Shown: positions 9,380 through 19,060 of the stretch, piece by piece
Position numbering within the stretch: the first letter of the stretch is position 1
Layout of the letters: every line of letters starts with the position of its first letter
Source of the DNA: Defluviitalea saccharophila
GTDB lineage: Bacteria > Bacillota > Clostridia > Lachnospirales > Defluviitaleaceae
Reading direction: 5' to 3'
DNA length: 64,000 bases
Assembly: GCF_038396635.1 (NCBI RefSeq)
Contig: NZ_CP121687.1
Coordinates: forward strand, 1,364,001 to 1,428,000
Notes under the pieces: generated by a model
What the model saw: the letters and a program-made list of their open reading frames with translations, nothing else
Database searches by the model: none
What the model was told of the DNA's origin: nothing
Position numbers and translations under genes: made by a program

Positions 9380-9949
9380 TCATTGATCCTTTAAAGTTTT
9401 TTCAATGAATAGCATATAAATGATTGTCAATGTCTCAATGAAGATCGCATTCATGCCTATGTATTTCCAAGGGCCAGATATTTTAAATAATATACATAGC
9501 CAAATAATAAATGTCCCTAGAGCTATAGTATGTATCTTTTTTCTTCTCTCCCTGCTAATAATAGGCTGGTTTTTATGTTCTGCGGGAGAAAACTTAAAGA
9601 TAATGCAAAATGAAAAAATGGCTTGAACGAAAAATATAATGTCATTTTGAATATTCAGCCCTGCAAAAACAGAGGTATATATTGCGCTTAGGCTAATTAT
9701 GAAACATTTAAAATAAGAGCTCGCATGATATCCCCCTGCCCATATTCTAAGTGAACTAAAGACAACCATTGCAAACAACCCAGACTTTAGATGCCCTGTT
9801 AAAAATAACAACATACATAAAAAAACTATCTTAACTGTCTCACTTATCAATGCTTGTAAGCCATATTGTATTTGTCTAATTTGTGTGTGACTAAAAAGTT
9901 GTTTCTTATAAATTTGATAGGATATTCCTGCTGCTAGTCTATCAATCAT
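9380..9949 (-). CDS. agrB: AgrB-like peptide-processing membrane protease
   Basis: Integral membrane cysteine endopeptidase of 189 residues that removes the AgrD tail and forms the thiolactone. The catalytic His is in RIWAGGYHA (residue 75) and the catalytic Cys in YFKCF (residue 82); the 7-residue spacing matches staphylococcal AgrB. Several hydrophobic segments surround them. AAGGAGG precedes the ATG. Unlike the usual agrBDCA operon, it is on the opposite strand and converges on agrD across a shared terminator, so its expression must be controlled separately. Confidence 0.92.
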   Translation of the reverse strand: MIDRLAAGISYQIYKKQLFSHTQIRQIQYGLQALISETVKIVFLCMLLFLTGHLKSGLFAMVVFSSLRIWAGGYHASSYFKCFIISLSAIYTSVFAGLNIQNDIIFFVQAIFSFCIIFKFSPAEHKNQPIISRERRKKIHTIALGTFIIWLCILFKISGPWKYIGMNAIFIETLTIIYMLFIEKTLKDQ

Positions 9950-10027
9950 ACGGAACCTCCTTCATAATTTATATTTTTATGTAATAATTTGAATTATATG
10001 TATATTATATATCAAAAAAAATAAAAA

Positions 10028-10055
10028 GACCAGTAAAAATTACTAATTACTGGTC
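10028..10055 (-). terminator. Terminator of the rRNA-tRNA operon
   Basis: Hairpin with GACCAGTAA arms followed on the minus strand by TTTTTATTTTTTTT, just after tRNA-Met, the last gene of the operon. Confidence 0.85.
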
Positions 10056-10067
10056 ATTTATTTTAAA

Positions 10068-10141
10068 TAGCGGAGGACGGAGTCGAACCGCCGACACTAC
10101 GGGTATGAACCGTATGCTCTAGCCATCTGAGCTACTCCGCC
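10068..10141 (-). tRNA. tRNA-Met (CAT)
   Basis: Full cloverleaf with acceptor GGCGGAG/CTCCGCT, T-loop GGTTCGACTCC and anticodon CAT in the loop TTCATAC. The first pair is G-U and the anticodon stem lacks three G-C pairs, so this is an elongator type, not the initiator. CAT could in principle be an Ile lysidine tRNA. CCA is not encoded. Confidence 0.93.
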
Positions 10142-10155
10142 ATATTAAATTGTGA

Positions 10156-10228
10156 TGGGCGCAATAGGGCTCGAACCTATGACCCCCTGCTTGTAAGGCA
10201 GGTGCTCTCCCAGCTGAGCTATGCGCCC
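10156..10228 (-). tRNA. tRNA-Val (TAC)
   Basis: Cloverleaf with acceptor GGGCGCA/TGCGCCC, anticodon loop CTTACAA and T-loop GGTTCGAGCCC. CCA is not encoded (TCA follows the discriminator base). Confidence 0.95.
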
Positions 10229-10247
10229 ACAATAATAATGGCAATAA

Positions 10248-10324
<77 letters not shown>

Positions 10325-10334
10325 GCGAAAAATA

Positions 10335-10410
10335 TGGCAGGGGCAGCAGGACTCGAACCCACGACATTCGGTTTTGGAGACCGACGTTCTACCAACTGAA
10401 CTATGCCCCT
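10335..10410 (-). tRNA. tRNA-Trp (CCA)
   Basis: Cloverleaf with acceptor AGGGGCA/TGCCCCT, anticodon CCA in loop TCTCCAAAA, discriminator G and an encoded 3' CCA. Confidence 0.95.
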
Positions 10411-10416
10411 ATGTAT

Positions 10417-10491
10417 TGGCTCCCCGAGTAGGATTCGAACCTACGACCCTCCGGTTAACAGCCGGATGCTCTACCGCTGAGCTATCGAGGA
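10417..10491 (-). tRNA. tRNA-Asn (GTT)
   Basis: Cloverleaf with acceptor TCCTCGA/TCGGGGA, anticodon loop CTGTTAA, discriminator G and an encoded CCA. It is the first tRNA after the 23S gene. Confidence 0.95.
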
Positions 10492-10837
10492 TTAGTCTTA
10501 CTCACTGCGTTCGTAAGCCTCAGAAGTTTTCTGCGAAAACTTCACATTCTTACTTCACTTAGTAAGTTTATTGTTGAGGATCTGCGCCCTCAAAACCAAA
10601 CACTGACTGCTAAAGTTTTTAGGTCAAGCCCTCGACCTATTAGTACTTATCAGCTGAACATGTTACCATGCTTTCACCTTAAGCCTATCTACCAGGTAGT
10701 CTTCCTGGGGTCTTACTAGCTTACGCTATGGGAAATCTTATCTTGAGGTGGGCTTCACACTTAGATGCCTTCAGCGTTTATCCCTTCCAAACTTGGCTAC
10801 TCTGCTATGCACTTGGTAGTACAACAGATACACCAGC

Positions 10838-10876
<39 letters not shown>

Positions 10877-10900
10877 CTCTCAAATTTCCTGCGCCCACGA

Positions 10901-10980
<80 letters not shown>

Positions 10981-10994
10981 AACCTGCTACAGCT

Positions 10995-11098
<104 letters not shown>

Positions 11099-11255
11099 GA
11101 TGGCAATCCCACTTTCATACCACCGGATCACTAAGTCCTACTTTCGTATCTGCTCCAGCCGTCGCTGTCGCAGTTAAGCAACCTTCTGCCTTTGCACTCT
11201 GCGAATGGTTTCCAACCATTCTGAGGTTACCTTTGAGCGCCTCCGTTACTCTTTC

Positions 11256-11296
<41 letters not shown>

Positions 11297-11538
11297 CCTA
11301 ATCTGGTTCACAGATTCAGGTTAGAAATCCAGTATCACAAGAGAGGTATCCCACCGGTGACTCCACCAAGACTGGCGTCCTGGCTTCTTAGTCTCCCTCC
11401 TATCCTGTACATGTAATACCGAATTCCAGTATCAAGCTGCAGTAAAGCTCCACGGGGTCTTTCCGTCCTGTCGCGGGTAACCGGCATCTTCACCGGTACT
11501 ACAATTTCACCGGGCGCGTTGTCGAGACAGTGCCCAAA

Positions 11539-11633
<95 letters not shown>

Positions 11634-12305
11634 GTTCAAAGCTTCGGATTTCTCCTAACCTCTCCCCTTAACCTTCCAGCACCGGGCAGGCGTCAGCCCC
11701 TATACTTCACCTTTCGGTTTAGCAGAGACCTGTGTTTTTGCTAAACAGTCGCTTGGGCCTATTCTCTGCGGCCTGTATTTCTACAGGCACCCCTTCTCCC
11801 GAAGTTACGGGGTCATTTTGCCGAGTTCCTTAACAACGCTTCTCCCGTCGGCCTTAGGATTCTCTCCTCATCCACCTGTGTCGGTTTACGGTACGGGTAC
11901 TAATAAAACTATAGCGGCTTTTCTCGGCAGTGTGGATTCAACAGCTTCCCTACTTTAATTTCGGTCCTTATAACACTTCACCATCACCTGACGGATTTGC
12001 CTGTCAGGCTTGGCTTTGTGCTTAACCGGGTCTTTCCATTCCCCGGTCTGTCTATCCTCCTGCGTCCCCACAGTTCTGTTTATTAGCAGTACAGGAATTT
12101 CAACCTGTTGTCCATCGGCTACGGCTTTCGCCCTCACCTTAGGTCCCGACTTACCCAGAGCAGATCAGCTTTACTCTGGAAACCTTGGATATTCGGCCAA
12201 GAAGATTCTCACTTCTTTCTCGCTACTCATTCCGGCATTCTCTCTTCCTATAACTCCACTGCTCCTTTCGGTACAGCTTCTACACTATAGGAATGCTCCT
12301 CTACC

Positions 12306-12735
12306 AATTTAGAGATTAGAAGGCAGACGTTAGAGGTTTGAACTATTTACTCCCAGTTCTTCTCTAAGTTGTATATCATCCCACCTAGCATATTATATCG
12401 TTCTGAGTATTCTTTATACTCTTCTTCAGTTATATAACCTAAGTCTTTTACAAAACTTATCAACACTAACATTTCATTTGTTGAGCCTAAAGATATTTTA
12501 AGAAATCTCTTAAAATCTTTTGCTGAACTTTTCTTTCCATAACCTTCTGCTATATTTAATGGTATGGACAATGCAGCCCTTCTCATTTGACTACTTATCT
12601 CATAGGTCTCTTCTTTAGGAAATGTTTGCGTCATTTTGTGTATACTTAATGCTAGTTTATAAGAAAGCTGATATACTTCTAAATCTTTATAAGATTTTAT
12701 CACCCTTCTAACTTCTCCCTTCTAACCTCTAAATT
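12306..12735 (-). other. 23S rRNA intervening sequence (IVS) in helix 45
   Basis: A 430 bp insertion bounded by an 18 bp inverted repeat (12306-12323 and 12718-12735), complementary throughout with a single G-U pair, so it closes a long stem in the rRNA. The rRNA flanks GAAGCTATGG and GGTAGAGGAGC match the two sides of helix 45, around E. coli position 1170, a classic IVS site. The interior is AT-rich, unlike the surrounding rRNA, and holds a gene for an IVS-type four-helix-bundle protein. In other bacteria RNase III removes such inserts, leaving fragmented but functional 23S rRNA. Confidence 0.93.
12347..12703 (-). CDS. Four-helix-bundle IVS protein
   Basis: Protein of 118 residues with the hallmarks of the 23S rRNA intervening-sequence protein family: an N-terminal YKDLEVYQLSYKLAL helix, then RRAALSIPLNIAEGYG and FLKISLGSTNEM, and a C-terminal helix ending in LEKNW. 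The family folds as a four-helix bundle and forms oligomeric rings in known structures, but its function is unknown. It is read in the same direction as the 23S rRNA and lies wholly inside the IVS. The start is GTG, with a GGGAG/AGAAGG purine-rich stretch just upstream, next to the base of the IVS stem. Confidence 0.93.
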   Translation of the reverse strand: MIKSYKDLEVYQLSYKLALSIHKMTQTFPKEETYEISSQMRRAALSIPLNIAEGYGKKSSAKDFKRFLKISLGSTNEMLVLISFVKDLGYITEEEYKEYSERYNMLGGMIYNLEKNWE

Positions 12736-13934
12736 CCATAGCTTCGGTGTCGTGTTTTAGCCCCGGACATTTTCGGCGCAGGATCTCTCGACTAGTGAGC
12801 TATTACGCACTCTTTGAATGTATGGCTGCTTCTAAGCCAACATCCTAGTTGTCTCTGAAATCCCACATCCTTTTCCACTTAACACGTACTTTGGGACCTT
12901 AGCTGATGGTCTGGGCTCTTTCCCTTTTGACCATGAAACTTATCTCTCATAGTCTGACTCCTGACGGTACCTATGCGGCATTCTTAGTTTGATATGCTTC
13001 GGTAAGCTTGTTGGCCCCCTAGGCAATTCAGTGCTTTACCTCCGCTAGGCTCACATCAAGGCTAGCCCTAAAGCTATTTCGAGGAGAACCAGCTATCTCC
13101 GGGTTCGATTGGAATTTCTCCCCTACCCACAGTTCATCCCCACGTTTTTCAACACGTGTGAGTTCGGACCTCCATCACCTTTTACGGTGACTTCATCCTG
13201 ACCATGGGTAGATCACCCGGTTTCGGGTCTACTAATACCAACTATTATCGCCCTTTTAAGACTTGGTTTCCCTTCGGCTTCGTGCCTTTGGCACTTAACC
13301 TTGCTGGCATCAGTAACTCGCCGGACCGTTCTACAAAAAGTACGCGGTCGACCTTTAACGGTCTTCCACTGCTTGTAAACATAGGGTTTCAGGTTCTTTT
13401 TCACTCCCCTCCCGGGGTTCTTTTCACCTTTCCTTCACAGTACTATGCGCTATCGGTCACCAAGGAGTATTTAGCCTTGGGGGGTGGTCCCCCCTGCTTC
13501 CCACAAGGTTTCTCGTGTCTCGTGGTACTCTGGATACTGCCGGCGTTTTTTAGATTTTGTCTACAGGACTTTCACCTTCTTTGGTGTGCTTTTCCAAAAC
13601 ACTTCGACTATCCTTAAAACTACCTTTCGCAGTCCACAACCCCAGATTGCACGCAATCTGGTTTGGGCTCTTTCCCTTTCGCTCGCCACTACTTAGGAAA
13701 TCGATGTTTCTTTCTCCTCCTGCAGGTACTTAGATGTTTCAGTTCCCTGCGTTCCCTCTATTAGACTATGGATTCATCTAATAGTGACTTGGGTTCGCCA
13801 AGTCGGGTTTCCCCATTCGGACATCTCTGGATCAACGGCTGTTTGCGCCTACCCAAAGCTTTTCGCAGCTTACCGCGTCCTTCTTCGGCTCTTGGTGCCA
13901 AGGCATCCACCCTATGCTCTTATTAGCTTGACCT

Positions 13935-14250
13935 AAGTAAAAAATGTTTGCATTTTTTGCTTAGGTCATGAGAACTTTTCGATACACAAGCTCCCTACCC
14001 TTACGTCAAATACAGCAAAGCTGTATTTGCGAAACTATCAATTTTCAAATCCTTACAAGTAAGTTTGAAAATTTCCGTTTCAAAAGTTCGAATGGTAGCC
14101 ATGAGCTTGGCTCTTAAATTCATCATGCCTTTGCAAGAATGTTTACTTTAGCTTCTTTCAGTGTTTAGTTTTCAAGGTGCAGATGTTTGTTACAACAGCT
14201 TTGACATCTTATCATATTTTATGACTGATGTCAAGGTGTTTTTTGTTTCT
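13935..14250 (-). other. tRNA-Ala to 23S spacer with processing stems
   Basis: No protein gene is seen here. Next to the 23S 5' end lies a hairpin with arms GACCTAAG and CTTAGGTC (about 13930-13967). Around 14160-14180 the minus strand carries CCTTGAAAACTAAACACTG, a leader-like sequence also seen in similar form upstream of 16S and complementary to the region after 23S (CAGTGTTTGGTTTTGAGGG). This is probably the RNase III processing stem of pre-23S. A promoter-like sequence lies at 14206-14234. Confidence 0.6.
14206..14234 (-). promoter_or_regulatory. Promoter-like sequence upstream of 23S
   Basis: TTGACA at 14229-14234 and TAAGAT at 14206-14211 with a 17 bp spacer, between tRNA-Ala and 23S on the rRNA strand. 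The match is nearly as good as that of the two promoters upstream of 16S, so 23S and the tRNA cluster might also be transcribed independently. Confidence 0.55.
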
Positions 14251-14326
14251 TGGTGGAGACGACGAGATTCGAACTCGTGACCCCCTGCTTGCAAGGCAGG
14301 TGCTCTCCCAACTGAGCTACGCCCCC
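14251..14326 (-). tRNA. tRNA-Ala (TGC)
   Basis: Cloverleaf with acceptor GGGGGCG/CGTCTCC (two G-U pairs), anticodon loop CTTGCAA, T-loop GAGTTCGAATCTC and an encoded CCA. It lies between 5S and 23S. Confidence 0.95.
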
Positions 14327-14340
14327 ATGGTGAAGTTTGA

Positions 14341-14458
14341 CGCCAGAAGTTCGAGGTAAGATAAAAACTTACCATTTCTTCTGTTTTAACTTCTATATTT
14401 ATATTCAAGAGGTAATCAAGATTTTTCCAACCTCTAACCTCTATCTTCTAATTTCAAT
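14341..14458. repeat. IVS-like remnant between 5S and tRNA-Ala
   Basis: An AT-rich spacer whose ends form an imperfect inverted repeat: AGAAGTTCGAGGTAAGA at the left and, on the other strand, AGAAGATAGAGGTTAGA at the right (14 of 17 identical). The right end shares TAGAGGTTAGA-type sequence with the ends of the 23S IVS. There is no gene inside. This may be a decayed or non-coding relative of the IVS element. Confidence 0.4.
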
Positions 14459-14575
14459 TCTGGCAGCCACCTACTCTCCCAGGCAGTCTCCCGCCAAGTA
14501 CCATCGGCCGTCTATGGCTTAACCATCATGTTCGGTATGGGTATGGGTGTTTCCCATAGACGCATCGCCACCAGA
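14459..14575 (-). rRNA. 5S ribosomal RNA
   Basis: A 117 nt gene starting TCTGGTGGCGA and ending GTGGCTGCCAGA, with the terminal stem closed by TCTGG/CCAGA and the conserved CATACCGAACATG in loop C. It lies between 16S and tRNA-Ala, not after 23S as in the standard operon. Confidence 0.95.
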
Positions 14576-14678
14576 AATTTTATAGAGTTTATGTACAGTT
14601 TTGAAACAAAACTGTTAAATAACAAAGATTTTAGTCTTTGTTATCAATCTCTCAAGACTAAACAGCACAGACTCATTT

Positions 14679-16207
<1,529 letters not shown>

Positions 16208-16345
16208 ATAATCCTTGCCAGTTTACTGGCTATCTTTTAATTCTTCAATCAATGGAATTGATTGGGTTGTTTTTTGGTTTGTGCTGTTTAGTTTTCAAAG
16301 ATCGATGCTTTGTCGCAAAATCACTTCATTTTGACGACAAAATGT

Positions 16346-16374
16346 ATCATATCATATTTTGCACACGCTGTCAA
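16346..16374 (-). promoter_or_regulatory. rRNA promoter P2
   Basis: TTGACA at 16369-16374 and TATGAT at 16346-16351 with a 17 bp spacer, about 140 bp before 16S. Confidence 0.8.
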
Positions 16375-16440
16375 CCTGTTTATTTCTTCCTTTTTATTCC
16401 ATTTGTACATTATGCTTCCTATGACGGCTGACAGAAATTT

Positions 16441-16469
16441 ATTATATACAAAACCTCTCATTATGTCAA
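16441..16469 (-). promoter_or_regulatory. rRNA promoter P1
   Basis: Consensus TTGACA at 16464-16469 and TATAAT at 16441-16446 with a 17 bp spacer. Together with P2 it gives tandem promoters typical of rRNA operons. The rest of the 16208-16623 gap holds the 16S leader (with TTTGAAAACTAAACAGCAC) and, near 16579, a TATAAT on the plus strand for the next gene. Confidence 0.85.
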
Positions 16470-16623
16470 CACTTTTTTACTCGATAAATTTGTATGTATT
16501 TCGACAAAATTTTGAATTCTCCCAATACTTTCTAATGATTATATTCAATTTATATTTCTTATTCAAATAAACTTATGTTATAATAGAGTCAGTTGAAAAC
16601 ATGTTTTAAAAGGAGTGGCTTAT

Positions 16624-17037
16624 ATGTCTGATCTTCGTGATACCATAACAGATGAATTCCAATATACAGTAGAAAATCTTTTAGTAAGAAATAAAAGTAT
16701 ACTTGATCAGCTTACAAAATACCAAGATTCCTGTGCTCGTGTCAATCGAACCATTGTTAAAGCAGTTACCCATTGTGGCTGTATTCAAATTAATAGTCAG
16801 AAACAAAAATATCCGGAAGATGATTCTGATTTATCCTTAGAAGATTTAAAGCTTTTAATGGATGATCATTTAGATGGGAAGTTGTGTGATAACTGCCGTG
16901 ATTTTATAGAAAAAGAGATGGGAAGGAATTTATTTTATTTGGCATCCCTATGCAATACCCTTGATTTGAATATATACGATATTCTGATTAAAGAACTGGA
17001 TCGTATACAGATGTTAGGTAAATTTACTCTAAGATAA
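16624..17037 (+). CDS. Conserved clostridial protein of unknown function
   Basis: A soluble, acidic protein of 137 residues. It has a conserved-looking core with ARVNRTIVKAVTHCGC near residue 45 and LCDNCRDFIEKEMGRN near residue 90; the cysteine pairs could bind metal. It has the style of proteins commonly seen next to radA in Clostridia, but I cannot name a function. The ATG at 16624 is chosen because AAAGGAG lies 9 bases upstream. Transcribed away from the rRNA operon and toward radA, with a shared terminator between them. Confidence 0.75.
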   Translation: MSDLRDTITDEFQYTVENLLVRNKSILDQLTKYQDSCARVNRTIVKAVTHCGCIQINSQKQKYPEDDSDLSLEDLKLLMDDHLDGKLCDNCRDFIEKEMGRNLFYLASLCNTLDLNIYDILIKELDRIQMLGKFTLR

Positions 17038-17104
17038 AATAGATACTTAGAATTCAATGGCTGATAAAAACTACTCTCTGTAAATAATATTTATAAACAC
17101 ATAA

Positions 17105-17134
17105 ATTTCGGGCGAACAATGTTCGCCCGTATTT
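17105..17134. terminator. Bidirectional terminator before radA end
   Basis: Perfect 9 bp stem (CGGGCGAAC arms, 3-base loop) with TATTTATTTT on the plus side and A/T-rich sequence on the other. It lies between the converging 137-residue protein gene and radA. Confidence 0.8.
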
Positions 17135-18494
17135 ATTTTAATATAATTTGTAGCGCTTCATTAACATTCTCCACGCCGTAAATTTTAATCCCGTCAATTG
17201 GTTTTAGCCCTTTCAAATTGGCTTTTGGAATCACGCAGGATTTAAATCCCATCTTTGAACATTCTATGATTCTTTTTTCTGCCATGCTGATTCCTCTTAC
17301 TTCTCCTGTTAATCCCACTTCTCCAAAAACAACCATATGAGGATCAATGACTTGGTCTTTAAAACTGGATGCAATTGCTGCAATAATTCCAAGATCCAAA
17401 GCAGGCTCGGTAATCTTTATACCCCCTGCCAAATTAACATAACTGTCATAGCTTATGAGTTGCATTCCTACCCTTTTTTCCAGTACTGCCATCAGCAATA
17501 CTACCCTGTTATAATCAATCCCAGTGGCAGTTCTTCTAGGCATTCCAAAGTTTGTGAAGCTGACCAGTGCCTGCACTTCAACCAGCATAGGTCTTGTCCC
17601 CTCCATACTGCAAGTGACGATGGAGCCTGGAACATTAAGAGGTCTCCCTGCCAGCATTAATTCTGAGGGATTCTGTACTTCCATAAGACCCTTATCCTGC
17701 ATTTCAAAGACACCTATCTCGTTAGTAGAGCCAAAACGGTTTTTGACTGCTCTTAATATACGATAGGTGGCATGTCTTTCTCCTTCAAAATAAAGCACTG
17801 TATCGACCATGTGCTCTAAAACCCTTGGGCCTGCAAGGGAACCTTCTTTCGTTACATGGCCTACAATAACAATAGATATATTCTGTCCTTTGGAAATTCT
17901 CATCAAGCTTGAAGTGGCTTCCCTAACTTGACTCACACTTCCCGGAGCTGATGCAACTTCTTCCTTGAAGACTGTTTGTATGGAGTCAATGATGACTAAA
18001 TCCGGGGAAGCATTTTTTATTACGCCTTCAATTATATCGATGTTGGTTTCTGATATAAGAAGTAAATTCTTCGTCTTAACCCCTAATCTATCGGCTCTCA
18101 TTTTAATTTGTCTTACGGATTCTTCTCCAGAAGCATAGAGTATTTTATAATCTGCGTTGCCTATATCCTCGCACATCTGCAAAAGCAGAGTAGATTTTCC
18201 GATGCCGGGGTCTCCTCCTACCAAGATCAGGCTTCCTTTTACGATTCCTCCCCCCAGCACCCTGTCTAATTCATTAGATCCTGTCCGGATTCTTTCTTCC
18301 TCATCCGTTCCTATGTTTTCTAAAAAAACAGGGGTATAGTTCTTATCTGAGGTCGGAATTGCATTTTGTTTTCTTGATGTAACCATCTCTTCAACAAATG
18401 TGCTCCAGCCATTGCAGCCGGGACATTTACCCATCCATTTGGGGGACTCATAGCCACATTCCTGACATACATATATATTTTTTGTTTTTGCCAT
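17133..18494 (-). CDS. radA: DNA repair protein RadA
   Basis: Helicase-like ATPase of 453 residues that helps process recombination intermediates. Domains in order: a four-cysteine zinc finger (CQECGYESPKWMGKCPGC, residues 9-26), a RecA-like ATPase with Walker A GGDPGIGKST near residue 90 and the RadA-specific KNRFG motif near residue 250, and a C-terminal Lon-like domain. The start is placed at MAKTKN with GGAAG upstream; an ATG five codons earlier in frame is less likely. It lies downstream of the 137-residue protein gene at 18551. Confidence 0.96.
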   Translation of the reverse strand: MAKTKNIYVCQECGYESPKWMGKCPGCNGWSTFVEEMVTSRKQNAIPTSDKNYTPVFLENIGTDEEERIRTGSNELDRVLGGGIVKGSLILVGGDPGIGKSTLLLQMCEDIGNADYKILYASGEESVRQIKMRADRLGVKTKNLLLISETNIDIIEGVIKNASPDLVIIDSIQTVFKEEVASAPGSVSQVREATSSLMRISKGQNISIVIVGHVTKEGSLAGPRVLEHMVDTVLYFEGERHATYRILRAVKNRFGSTNEIGVFEMQDKGLMEVQNPSELMLAGRPLNVPGSIVTCSMEGTRPMLVEVQALVSFTNFGMPRRTATGIDYNRVVLLMAVLEKRVGMQLISYDSYVNLAGGIKITEPALDLGIIAAIASSFKDQVIDPHMVVFGEVGLTGEVRGISMAEKRIIECSKMGFKSCVIPKANLKGLKPIDGIKIYGVENVNEALQIILK

Positions 18495-18510
18495 ACTATC
18501 TTCCTTTTTC

Positions 18511-18545
18511 ATTAAAGTAAAGCACATCTATAAATAGATGTGCTT
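18511..18545 (-). terminator. Hairpin between the 18551 gene and radA
   Basis: AAAGCACATCTAT arms with a short loop and only a weak T-run (ACTTTAAT). It may slow or partly end transcription before radA. Confidence 0.5.
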
Positions 18546-18550
18546 TAGGA

Positions 18551-18964
18551 TTATCCAATCTTTTCAATTTTAACTTTTTGTGGTCCATTGCTGAAATTAA
18601 CACTGAATGTTACTTTCCCTGCCAAGTTGGATTTAACTTTCCCAACATGAACATTGTCGATAAATATTTTATATTCCTTTTCAGGTTCCAATTCCATAGT
18701 GATTTGTGCATCGCGCTCTCCTTCTACAGAATAAGAAATATTTTTCTCATCCATATCAAAATGATGCACAGTTGTCCCGGGAACTGATTCATATAGCAGT
18801 ATGCCATTCTTCTCTAATTTAGTTATTTCTTTATATGTCTTAACTTTGTATAGGTTACCGTCTACTTCAAAGTCAAGAACTTTCTTTTTCGTCTCCATCA
18901 GATGATTCCCAAAACTTAATGTCTCATTCGCTTCTACGCGAATTAATTCTTCAATGACTGCCAC
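18551..18964 (-). CDS. Conserved hypothetical protein (beta-rich)
   Basis: A soluble protein of 137 residues with no signal peptide. The N-terminal half contains LYKVKTYKEITKLEKNG and VPGTTVHHF, and the C-terminal half looks like beta-sandwich sequence (EPEKEYKIFIDNVHVG). Similar Lachnospiraceae proteins are often labelled endosialidase, but I see no glycosidase motif and do not accept that name. The start is GTG with GGGGG upstream. It stands between clpC and radA on the same strand. Confidence 0.7.
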   Translation of the reverse strand: MAVIEELIRVEANETLSFGNHLMETKKKVLDFEVDGNLYKVKTYKEITKLEKNGILLYESVPGTTVHHFDMDEKNISYSVEGERDAQITMELEPEKEYKIFIDNVHVGKVKSNLAGKVTFSVNFSNGPQKVKIEKIG

Positions 18965-19060
18965 ATCATTAACCCCCTAGACTAATTTTAATTACTCTAA
19001 TTATACTCTATTTTGTTTCCGAATTCCATTAAAAAAAATCATTTTTTGATAAATAAATTG

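Noticed and set aside
9420-9626. Plus-strand frame opposite agrB
   Set aside because: It mirrors the conserved AgrB sequence, and it has no ribosome-binding site.
14190-14408. Short frame crossing tRNA-Ala
   Set aside because: Overlaps a clear tRNA and the spacer on either side; no supported start.
18551-18964. Label endosialidase for the beta-rich protein
   Set aside because: No sialidase Asp-box or catalytic motif is visible; the protein is too short. Treated as a hypothetical.
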